Assembly (NCBI GenBank): GCA_017436225.1
Contig: JAFSDM010000015.1
Coordinates: forward strand, 1 to 64,000
Direction: 5' to 3'
Origin: Clostridia bacterium
Lineage (GTDB): Bacteria; Bacillota; Clostridia; Oscillospirales; Acutalibacteraceae
Length of the DNA stretch: 64,000 bases
Below, piece by piece: positions 28,426-36,184 of the stretch; the stretch's first letter is position 1; the number at the start of each line of letters is the position of its first letter. The translations under genes were made by a program, and so were the position numbers. The notes under the pieces were generated by a model that saw only the letters and a list, made by a program, of their open reading frames with translations, searched no databases and had not been told where the DNA came from.

Positions 28426-28465
28426 TATTTTGTATAATTATTTTTAAATAAAAGGGAGAGTATTT

Positions 28466-31400
28466 ATGAAAAAGTCATTATCTATTTTGCTAACACTTAT
28501 TTTTACCTTTAGCTGTTTTTCTGTTTTAGGTACAAGTACGGCGTTTGCAGAGCAAAGTGCAGGTCAGGAATTAGTAAAATCTGACTTTGAAAAGGACTAT
28601 GAGTCCGGTTCAACACATTGGGTTAGTACAATTGCAGGAAAAGAAAGTGTTGAAATTAAAAAAGAAGAAAATGAGGACGTTTATTACGCTCGCGTTTCTA
28701 ATATTAATACGTTAGAGGTTGGTATGTTTACCGCGCCTTTTGAATTATATACAGGAAATGAGTATGAGCTTAGTTTTGAATTCCGCACACCTAAAACAAG
28801 GGATGCCGGTTATAATTTGGGCGGCACCGCCTATCAACCTGCATTTGGCCTTTTTGAAGTAGAGGCTAATTCCGATAAATCTGAGGTTGTTAGCGGTAAT
28901 AAATTTGTTCCGGCTAATACCTTTTACGCCTATTATACCTCAAATATAAAACGTCGCACCGGTTTTTCGGGAAACTGGACTATAACAACCGGCGAAGAAA
29001 CTCCACGTACGGTTACGGTTAACGATTGCGCGTCTTCATATATTCGCTATGATACCGACGGTTATAAAGATCTTATAAGCGCTAAAGATGCAACTGAGGT
29101 TTATAAAAACTGGGCTAAGGTAACCTTTAAGTTTAATGCAGTTGCTAAAGAAGAGGGAGAGCTTTCTCAAACCGCAGCATTTGCTTTCTTTTATAACTTA
29201 GCAAGCACTTCTGATTTAGTTTTCGATATTAAGAACGTTAAACTTATTTGCACTAAGGGAAGTGATGGTACTGTAATCCCCGAAGAGCCTGAGGTTAATC
29301 CCAATGCCCCCGGTGAGCTGAAGGCACCTGTAACTGTTTTAAATACTGATGGTGAGGCTCATCCTTATGCCGCCGATTTAGGTGTAATTGATGCTAAAGG
29401 CACAAAAAATTCCAATGGTACATACACCTTTACCATTAATTATGATGCTATGGAAGGTGTTAATAGCTTTGAGGGTTGGTTTGACGGTGAAACCTTACTT
29501 TCTACTGAAGAAACCTACACATCCACAGCAGACGTAAATGCCGAAGATGTTAAGGCAAAAATCATCTGTAGAAGTGTTATTTCAGGTGGTCTTGGTTTTG
29601 AAAGCCATACCGAAAAAACCAGTCTTGCTGTTCAGCCCGAAAAGCAAGGTACACTTCTTTATGAAGATAAATGGGGTTTATGGAGCATTTATGGTAAAAA
29701 CGGCCATTACGAAACTGATACAAATACCTTTACAAGATATGCCTATTACATGAGTGATTCTGCCAGAGAGTCGGTTTATAACGCTGAAACAGGCACTTTT
29801 AATAGAGATAAGTCAGTAACTATCAGACCCTATAGCGGAAACAGTATGTTTGGTTTTGATGCACGAGGTCGTTCTATTGTTCGTAAGTTAGATAATTTAA
29901 AACCAAATACCGAGTATCAGCTTTCTTTCTATTCATATAATCTTTCCAAGTGGGATTTCTTAGAGAGAGTAACAGTTGCAAATACTTATGATTTATTAAC
30001 AAAAACAATTGCTTCTTCCGAAACATCTTATACAGTTGACAATGTTAAAGTTTACGGTTATTATAAGGAAGATTTGGCTGAAACTGATATAAGATACAAC
30101 ACGCCCAAAATTGCTGATGAAAATAAGGTTCAAAAATGGACAAAGATTACAGTAAACTTTAAAACCGATAATAATACCGAGTTTTACTTACATCTTGCTA
30201 CATCAAATAATGGCTATGATGCTTTAACTTCTACCAAGCATTATATAGATAACCTTACTGTTTGTGAGGTTGAAATTCCCGACTCATTTGAAAAGAGTGT
30301 TGAATATAAAGGCGCCGCTATCCGTAGAGGTGATGATAAAACTCCTCAGGCGTTAAGAGTTAAATTTGAAATTCCTAACTCTATTACCAACCTTTATAAT
30401 GACAACGGTTATTCATTAAAAGAGTATGGCGCGTTGGTTGCTTATGACCAAAATTTAAATGGCACTGAGCTTAACTTTGATACAAGCGCAAAGTATTTTA
30501 AAGGCGTTGCCTACAATACAGAAGATGGCACCAACAAGGTATTTGCAACTACTGCTACAGGTTCTGTTGTTTCCTTTGCACTTTATAATATTGGCGTTAC
30601 AAACGGAACTACTGATTACAGCGCCTATAATAAAGAATTTGTAGTAAGACCTTACTCAATTTATATTGATGAAAGCGGTAATGAGCATATTTATTACGCC
30701 AATTCTGAAACTGTTTGTGTTTTTGATGTTGTTGATACTATTTTAGCTCAGTCTACTTTAGAAAGTGTTAAACCTAGTGGGTTAACAGGCTATCTTTCTG
30801 ACGTTATTACCGCAAGAAATATTCTTAGCGGTGAGGCTTACGACGCTTACAAAGCGGCAGGCAGAAATAATTACTCACAAAACGATTCTATGGGTGGATT
30901 AACCCTTAACGATCTTGGCGAAAATCTCCCCATCCACACTGAACTTCAAGCAGAATATTTGACTGGTGAGTATGCAGATATTGCAAATTTTGCAAGCGGT
31001 GTTGCTGAACTTAGCCGTCCTATGCCTATTACATTTAGTTGGAATGATACCAGTTCAACAGGTACATTATACAGATATTTATTAACCGTAAGCGAAAATA
31101 GTGACCTTTCAAATCCGTTAGTTTACGCTACTGCCGATAATTCAATCGACGTTTATAATTTTAAAATCGGTACAGATTATTATTGGAACGTAACCGCCAT
31201 TTATAGTGATGGTATTGTTGTAAGTGACGTTGACAAGTTCTCAACAGAGGCTACAGGTCCACGTAACCTTTACATTAGCGGCACTACAAACGCACGTGAT
31301 TTAGGCGGTTGGACCATCAATGGTAAGCAGACAAATCAGGGCGTTATTTTCCGCTCAAGCCAAATCGATTATATAACTGTCGAAGGCAGAAACACCTTAA

Positions 31401-31858
31401 TAAATGAACTTGGTGTTAAAACTGAAATTGACATTCGTGAAAGTAAAGAAGCTGTAAATACCTTGCCTGATGATTTGAATTATAATGCCTTCCACACTAA
31501 GAGTCATATTTTTAAAGATAGTAAAGAGACTATTAAAAAGTTCTTTGGTGTATTAGGCAATAAAGCTAATTATCCTATTATCTTCCATTGCAAGATAGGT
31601 ACCGACCGTACAGGTATGATGGGCTTCTTACTAAATGCACTTTTAGGTGCCAGTGAAGAGCAGCTTTATACCGATTACCTTTATTCTAACTTTGGTTATA
31701 TAGCCGGCGCACGTGATCGCGAAGTAATTGATGGTTACCTTGAAGTTATAAACGCAGCCGAGGGTGAAACCTTTGCAGAGAAAACTTATAACTATCTTGT
31801 GAATCTTGGTGTAAATGCAGAGCATATGGATACCTTTATTGAAATGATGACAAAATAA
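28466..31858 (+). CDS. Secreted multidomain protein with extra N-terminal module and C-terminal tyrosine-phosphatase-type domain
   Basis: 1130 residues. The signal peptide ends near AFA|E (residue 29). It is followed by a ~235-aa module (33-270) of the type found twice in the 1513-aa protein (GNEYELSFEFRTP ... FAFFYN ... LVFDIKNVKLIC). The remainder parallels the first array gene: GWFDGETLLS beta region (from 289), CBM-like domain, QALRVKFEI module, FN3-like domain and phosphatase (935-1130) with NARDLGGW and HCKIGTDRTG (Cys1042, Arg1048). It is thus a longer paralogue with one module added. The catalytic Cys/Arg are intact. No cell-wall anchor is seen. SD AAGGGAGAG. It shares upstream DNA and signal-peptide sequence with the third gene. 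Confidence 0.82.
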   Translation: MKKSLSILLTLIFTFSCFSVLGTSTAFAEQSAGQELVKSDFEKDYESGSTHWVSTIAGKESVEIKKEENEDVYYARVSNINTLEVGMFTAPFELYTGNEYELSFEFRTPKTRDAGYNLGGTAYQPAFGLFEVEANSDKSEVVSGNKFVPANTFYAYYTSNIKRRTGFSGNWTITTGEETPRTVTVNDCASSYIRYDTDGYKDLISAKDATEVYKNWAKVTFKFNAVAKEEGELSQTAAFAFFYNLASTSDLVFDIKNVKLICTKGSDGTVIPEEPEVNPNAPGELKAPVTVLNTDGEAHPYAADLGVIDAKGTKNSNGTYTFTINYDAMEGVNSFEGWFDGETLLSTEETYTSTADVNAEDVKAKIICRSVISGGLGFESHTEKTSLAVQPEKQGTLLYEDKWGLWSIYGKNGHYETDTNTFTRYAYYMSDSARESVYNAETGTFNRDKSVTIRPYSGNSMFGFDARGRSIVRKLDNLKPNTEYQLSFYSYNLSKWDFLERVTVANTYDLLTKTIASSETSYTVDNVKVYGYYKEDLAETDIRYNTPKIADENKVQKWTKITVNFKTDNNTEFYLHLATSNNGYDALTSTKHYIDNLTVCEVEIPDSFEKSVEYKGAAIRRGDDKTPQALRVKFEIPNSITNLYNDNGYSLKEYGALVAYDQNLNGTELNFDTSAKYFKGVAYNTEDGTNKVFATTATGSVVSFALYNIGVTNGTTDYSAYNKEFVVRPYSIYIDESGNEHIYYANSETVCVFDVVDTILAQSTLESVKPSGLTGYLSDVITARNILSGEAYDAYKAAGRNNYSQNDSMGGLTLNDLGENLPIHTELQAEYLTGEYADIANFASGVAELSRPMPITFSWNDTSSTGTLYRYLLTVSENSDLSNPLVYATADNSIDVYNFKIGTDYYWNVTAIYSDGIVVSDVDKFSTEATGPRNLYISGTTNARDLGGWTINGKQTNQGVIFRSSQIDYITVEGRNTLINELGVKTEIDIRESKEAVNTLPDDLNYNAFHTKSHIFKDSKETIKKFFGVLGNKANYPIIFHCKIGTDRTGMMGFLLNALLGASEEQLYTDYLYSNFGYIAGARDREVIDGYLEVINAAEGETFAEKTYNYLVNLGVNAEHMDTFIEMMTK

Positions 31859-31869
31859 TTAAAGTTTTT

Positions 31870-31904
31870 AACAGAGATTTGCGAAAACAAATCTCTGTTT
31901 TTGT
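31870..31904 (+). terminator. Terminator after second array gene
   Basis: Arms AACAGAGATTTG (31870-31881) and CAAATCTCTGTT (31888-31899), loop CGAAAA, then a T-rich tail. Confidence 0.92.
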
Positions 31905-31927
31905 TTTAATCCTTATTTCAAAACAAT

Positions 31928-31956
31928 TGACTTTTTTTGTTTTATATGTTATTGTT
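31928..31956 (+). promoter_or_regulatory. Probable promoter of third array gene
   Basis: TTGACT (31928-31933), 17-base spacer, TATTGT (31951-31956), within the duplicated upstream block. Confidence 0.45.
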
Positions 31957-31995
31957 ATTCTATATAATTATTTTTAAATAAAAGGGAGAGTATTT

Positions 31996-34503
31996 ATGAA
32001 AAAGTCATTATCTATTTTGCTAACACTTATTTTTACCTTTAGCTGCTTTTCTGTTTTGGGTACAGGTATGGTGTTTGCAGAAACTGCGCAACCCCCTTAT
32101 ATCTCGGTTGTAGATACCGATGGCAACCCCCACAAATACGGCGCAGATATTGGCGCTAAAGTAGATGTTAAAGCTAACGAAGATGGTAGCAATACCTTTA
32201 CCCTTACATATGATAATATGGATAGCACCAATGTTTTTATGGGTTGGTATAATGGTGAAACATTCCTTTCTGCCGATACTACATTTACCGCGCCTTCAGG
32301 TGTAAATAAGGATAACGTAAAAGCAAAAATCCTTTGCCGTAGCGTTATTTCCGGCGGTCTTGGTTTTGAAAGCTATACCGCCACTACCTCGCTTCGTGTA
32401 GCGCCGGACGAAAAGGCAGATGACGTTATCCCATCTGACGATAAATGGGGTCAGATAAGCAAAAACGGGTATCGTAAAAAAAGTGATACCGTAATGCCAA
32501 TTCAGGCAGTTTATGGTAGTAAAAGTATTAACTACACATCCGAATACAAAAATGGTAGTTACACACAGGTCTCCACAACGGTTAAGCCCTATAGCGGTAA
32601 TTCTATGTTCAATTTTGCCGCGCGTGCACGCTCTGTTGTTCGTAAGCTTGATAACCTTAAGCCCAATACCAGCTATGAACTTTCCTTTTACGTTTATAAC
32701 TCAAGCCGTTGGGATTTCTTAGAAAGACTCTGTATAACAGATTACTTAAATATTAAACCTAGCGAGTTATATCCTACGCTTAATTCAACCGGCATAGTTA
32801 AGGTATATGCCTATTATTTAGCCGATACTATGCCTTGTGATGAAAACGGTAAGGACGTACTAAAAAGCGAAGCAATGGTTCGAAATTGGACTAAAATTTC
32901 GGTAAATTTTACAACCGACGCAGATGATACAGAGCTTTATTTACATCTTGCTCAGGCGGTGGGTAATGATAGTGGTAAAACCAGTAATATTTTTCTTGAT
33001 AACTTCACCTGCTCAGAAACCGTTATAGGTTACGTAGGTAATTCAATCAGAGCCGAGGAGCCTTCAATACCTCAGGCGCTTCGCTATAAGTTCTCTATTA
33101 ACAAAAAGTTGCTTAACGCCTTTGCGGGTATGGCCTTTAAAAAGCTTGGTTTACTTGCAGTTAAGTCAGAAGTATGCGGTGCAGATACTCTTGAAATTGG
33201 TAAGGAGTATAACGCTAACGGCGTTGTTACAAAGGTTAAGGATTATGAGGTTAAGGAAAAAAATTATCAGTCTAAGGAGGGTGATTCTGTAAACACCTAT
33301 TTTACTGCCGCGCTTTATAATATTGGCGTTAATGAAGACGGCACCAATTATAGCGAATACGGTAATGATTATGCCGTAAGACCGTACATTATCTATGAGG
33401 ATGCAAACGGTAAAGAAAAGGTTATTTACGGTAATACCATTAACGCTAACGTGTTTGGAGTTGTGCATAGCATAGTTAATGAAAACATTAGCGCTGATGA
33501 CGTTAAGGTTGCAAAAAACCTTCTTGCCAATAAAGATATTTCTGAAAAGTTTTATAATTGGCAGGGTACAGACGGTTGGTATATAGGTGAGTCTAAAGCA
33601 ACCGACTACGCATATTCCTTTGCCATAATTGGTGATATTCAAAAAACTACTAAAAACAATCCCGAAAAGCTTCACTATATTTATGATTGGATTGTAGATA
33701 ATAAAAACAGTAAAAATATTCAGTACGTTATGAGTATGGGCGATTTAACCGATGGCAGTTCAGATACCGAATGGGTACTTGCCAGAGACCAACATTTACG
33801 TTTGGAAAATGCAGGTATAAACCAATCTATTGTACGTGGTAATCATGATAGTATTAGTAAGTATGATAAATATATAACTACCGCAAAGTTTGGCACAAAG
33901 CTTGATTCTAGTTACAAAAATATGCGTAATACCTGCAGACTTATTACAATTAGCGGTGTTAAGTATATGATGCTTACCTTAGATTTATTCCCAAGCGCTG
34001 AGGAAATTGCTTGGGCAGAAAATCTTATTACTACGCATAGTGATTATAACGTTATTTTATCAACTCACGCTTATTTTAACAATATGTCATATGAAGGCAA
34101 TTTCACCTATAACACAGAGGTTAGTTCAAGCTATTCAAGTAAGAAACTTGAAGAATTAAATGATGGCAGAACAGCAGATGACCTTTATTCAGGTAAAGAA
34201 ATTTATGACAGCTTAGTTTCAAAATATAGTAATATTGTTCTTGTTTTGTGCGGCCATAACGACCCTTATGATGACGGTCCAAACTTTAGAACCGTTACCC
34301 GTGCAGATGGCTCAAAGGTTGTAGAGATGATGACAAACTTCCAAGGCGTTGAGGAAAGAGAGGGTCGTGCCTACGGCACCCTTGCAATGCTTTATTTCTC
34401 AAACGATGGCAAAACGGTTCAGGTTGAATTCTTCTCAACAGTTAGTTCTATGTTCTATAAGCAAAAATTCCAAACCGAGTTTGAAATTGATTTAAAAAAA
34501 TAA
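31996..34503 (+). CDS. Secreted multidomain protein with C-terminal calcineurin-like metallophosphoesterase
   Basis: 835 residues. The signal peptide and first ~100 residues are almost the same as those of the first array gene (ETAQPPYISVVDT, HKYGADIGAKV). A GWYNGETFLS beta region, a CBM-like domain and a divergent copy of the QALR-module (about 350-520) follow. The phosphatase of its neighbours is replaced by a metallophosphoesterase (538-835) with IGDIQ, MGDLTDG, RGNHDS (near 615) and LSTHAY. The usual final GHxH is GHND (His754, Asp756), so one metal ligand may be Asp or be missing. It probably acts on extracellular phosphoesters. It ends close to the phosphoesterase domain without an anchor. 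Last gene of the array before spoIVA. Confidence 0.82.
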   Translation: MKKSLSILLTLIFTFSCFSVLGTGMVFAETAQPPYISVVDTDGNPHKYGADIGAKVDVKANEDGSNTFTLTYDNMDSTNVFMGWYNGETFLSADTTFTAPSGVNKDNVKAKILCRSVISGGLGFESYTATTSLRVAPDEKADDVIPSDDKWGQISKNGYRKKSDTVMPIQAVYGSKSINYTSEYKNGSYTQVSTTVKPYSGNSMFNFAARARSVVRKLDNLKPNTSYELSFYVYNSSRWDFLERLCITDYLNIKPSELYPTLNSTGIVKVYAYYLADTMPCDENGKDVLKSEAMVRNWTKISVNFTTDADDTELYLHLAQAVGNDSGKTSNIFLDNFTCSETVIGYVGNSIRAEEPSIPQALRYKFSINKKLLNAFAGMAFKKLGLLAVKSEVCGADTLEIGKEYNANGVVTKVKDYEVKEKNYQSKEGDSVNTYFTAALYNIGVNEDGTNYSEYGNDYAVRPYIIYEDANGKEKVIYGNTINANVFGVVHSIVNENISADDVKVAKNLLANKDISEKFYNWQGTDGWYIGESKATDYAYSFAIIGDIQKTTKNNPEKLHYIYDWIVDNKNSKNIQYVMSMGDLTDGSSDTEWVLARDQHLRLENAGINQSIVRGNHDSISKYDKYITTAKFGTKLDSSYKNMRNTCRLITISGVKYMMLTLDLFPSAEEIAWAENLITTHSDYNVILSTHAYFNNMSYEGNFTYNTEVSSSYSSKKLEELNDGRTADDLYSGKEIYDSLVSKYSNIVLVLCGHNDPYDDGPNFRTVTRADGSKVVEMMTNFQGVEEREGRAYGTLAMLYFSNDGKTVQVEFFSTVSSMFYKQKFQTEFEIDLKK

Positions 34504-34524
34504 TTATTAGGTATAGCAGTTTTA

Positions 34525-34562
34525 AAAAGCAGAGATTTGCGAAAACAAATCTCTGCTTTTTT
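34525..34562 (+). terminator. Terminator after third array gene
   Basis: Arms AAAAGCAGAGATTTG (34525-34539) and CAAATCTCTGCTTTT (34546-34560), loop CGAAAA. Same core as the other array terminators. Confidence 0.92.
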
Positions 34563-34591
34563 GCATATATTTATTTTTTCACGCATATTCT
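34563..34591 (+). promoter_or_regulatory. Possible sigma-E sporulation promoter for spoIVA
   Basis: GCATATA (34563-34569), 14-base spacer, CATATTCT (34584-34591) fits the Bacillus sigma-E pattern (about GKATATT-N14-CATACANT) at most key positions. In Bacillus spoIVA is a mother-cell sigma-E gene, which supports the reading. Confidence 0.42.
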
Positions 34592-34624
34592 GTACAAAGA
34601 GTAGAGCCATTGGAGGGCGTGAAA

Positions 34625-36103
34625 ATGACAAATACAAATATCTACAAGGATATAGCACTAAGAACCGAGGGTTCAATATTTTTAGGGGTCGTAGGCCCTG
34701 TAAGAACAGGGAAATCAACCTTTATAAAGCGTTTTATGGATACCTTGGTATTACCTAATATCGAGGGTGAGTTTCAGCGTGAAAGGGCAAATGATGAAAT
34801 GCCTCAGGCATCGTCGGGCAGAACAATTATGACCACCGAGCCTAAATTCATCCCCGAAAATGCCGCTAAAATCAACCTTGATGGCGGTATGGAGTGCAGC
34901 GTAAGGCTTATTGATTGTGTTGGTTATATTGTTCCAAGCTCCTTAGGATACATTGAGGGCGACTCACCGCGTATGGTAAAAACCCCTTGGTATGAGGAAG
35001 AAATTCCCTTTAATATGGCGGCTGAAATCGGTACCAAAAAGGTTATTACCGAACATTCTACAATCGGTCTTGTGGTAACCACCGACGGCAGTATTAGTGA
35101 TATTCCAAGGGATGAATATGCCGAAGCCGAGCAGAGAGTTATAAATGAGCTAAAGGAAATAAATAAGCCCTTTGTGGTACTGCTTAACTGTATTTATCCC
35201 ACCTCAGATTCGGCAGAAGCCTTGGCAAATGAGCTTTCAGAAAAATATTCGGTACCAGTTATTCCCGTGAACTGTTTGGAGCTTACTGAAGCGGATATAC
35301 ATAACATCTTAGCAAGGGTGCTTTTTGAATTTCCAATTAAGCAAATCACCATAAATTTACCCGATTGGGTATCCGCTATTAAAGAGGGACACGAGCTAAG
35401 AACTACTCTTTACAATATGGTTTTTGAAAGCGCTTCAAGTATTACCCATATAAGGAATATCAAGGAGCTTGAAAAAAGCATTAGTGACTGTGAACAGATT
35501 GAAGGCTACACACTTAAAAGGATTGATTTAGGAACAGGCAAGGCGGAAATAAAGGCCGATTTGCGCCGCGATATCTTCTTCGATATTGTGTCACAAAACA
35601 GCGGTATGACAATTAAAAACGACTGTGAGCTTATTAACAGTCTGGCAGAGCTTAGTGAAATTAAAAAGGAGTTTCTGCCCATTAAAAACGCCCTTGAAGA
35701 AGTAGAAGCAACGGGTTATGGAATAGTAATGCCATCAATTGAGCAATTATCACTTGAAGAACCTGAAATTATGCGTCAGGGTGGAAAGTTCGGGGTTAGA
35801 CTTCGTGCTTCTGCACCGTCGCTTCACATAATGAAGGCGAATATTAAAACCGAGGTTTCACCAATAGTGGGTAGTGAAAAGCAGTCAGAGGATTTGGTAA
35901 TGTATTTGCTTAAGGAGTTTGAAGAAAATCCAATTCAAATTTGGGACTCAAACATTTTTGGCAAAAGTCTGCACGATTTAGTAAACGAGGGACTTCATAC
36001 CAAGCTTTCGCGTATGCCGCAGGAGGCAAGAATGAGAATGCAGGAAACGCTGGAGCGCGTTATTAATGAGGGTTGCAGCGGTTTAATTTGCATTATTTTG
36101 TAA
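34625..36103 (+). CDS. spoIVA: Stage IV sporulation protein A (spore coat basement ATPase)
   Basis: 492 residues from ATG 34625, the same length as Bacillus SpoIVA. The start is set by SD GGAGGG at seven to eight bases; an in-frame TTG five codons earlier overlaps that SD. N-terminal TRAFAC-like P-loop GPVRTGKSTF, then IMTTEPKFIPE, RLIDCVGY, TPWYEEEIPF and GTKKVITEHSTIG, all SpoIVA hallmarks. The C-terminus ends LERVINEGCSGLICIIL. SpoIVA hydrolyses ATP to polymerise on the forespore surface, forming the base layer for coat assembly. Its presence is strong evidence that the organism sporulates or did until recently. A sigma-E-like promoter lies upstream and a convergent terminator downstream. 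Confidence 0.98.
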   Translation: MTNTNIYKDIALRTEGSIFLGVVGPVRTGKSTFIKRFMDTLVLPNIEGEFQRERANDEMPQASSGRTIMTTEPKFIPENAAKINLDGGMECSVRLIDCVGYIVPSSLGYIEGDSPRMVKTPWYEEEIPFNMAAEIGTKKVITEHSTIGLVVTTDGSISDIPRDEYAEAEQRVINELKEINKPFVVLLNCIYPTSDSAEALANELSEKYSVPVIPVNCLELTEADIHNILARVLFEFPIKQITINLPDWVSAIKEGHELRTTLYNMVFESASSITHIRNIKELEKSISDCEQIEGYTLKRIDLGTGKAEIKADLRRDIFFDIVSQNSGMTIKNDCELINSLAELSEIKKEFLPIKNALEEVEATGYGIVMPSIEQLSLEEPEIMRQGGKFGVRLRASAPSLHIMKANIKTEVSPIVGSEKQSEDLVMYLLKEFEENPIQIWDSNIFGKSLHDLVNEGLHTKLSRMPQEARMRMQETLERVINEGCSGLICIIL

Positions 36104-36130
36104 AATGAAATTTGTTTAATTTATATAATA

Positions 36131-36168
36131 AAAGACCCTTTGAAATTACTGTTTCAAAGGGTCTTAAT
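36131..36168. terminator. Bidirectional terminator, spoIVA / tmcAL
   Basis: Perfect 14-bp arms AAGACCCTTTGAAA (36132-36145) and its complement (36152-36165) with a six-base loop. It serves the convergent genes on both sides. Confidence 0.9.
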
Positions 36169-36184
36169 ATTTTTCATAAAGGGA

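Larger units (their letters stand above)
28321..28550. repeat. Direct repeat copy 1 (terminator + promoter + signal peptide)
   Basis: From the stop region of the first array gene through the second gene's signal-peptide codons, this ~230-bp stretch is nearly identical to 31850-32080. Only scattered substitutions and one extra T in a T-run distinguish them. Confidence 0.92.
31850..32080. repeat. Direct repeat copy 2 (terminator + promoter + signal peptide)
   Basis: Near-identical to 28321-28550, offset by about 3530 bases. It carries the second gene's terminator and the third gene's promoter, SD and signal peptide. Confidence 0.92.

Noticed and set aside
25702..31858. PTP-like phytases
   Set aside because: The loop is HCxIGTDRTG, not the HCEAGVGRTT form of cysteine phytases, so phytase is not supported although phosphatase is.
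25702..34503. LPXTG, SLH or choline-binding anchors on the array proteins
   Set aside because: All three proteins end with or soon after their catalytic domain; no anchor motif or C-terminal hydrophobic segment is visible.
25571..34560. Repeat array resembling CRISPR or integron attC sites
   Set aside because: Repeats are 2.5-3.5 kb apart, are terminator hairpins with T-tails, and no cas or integrase gene is present.
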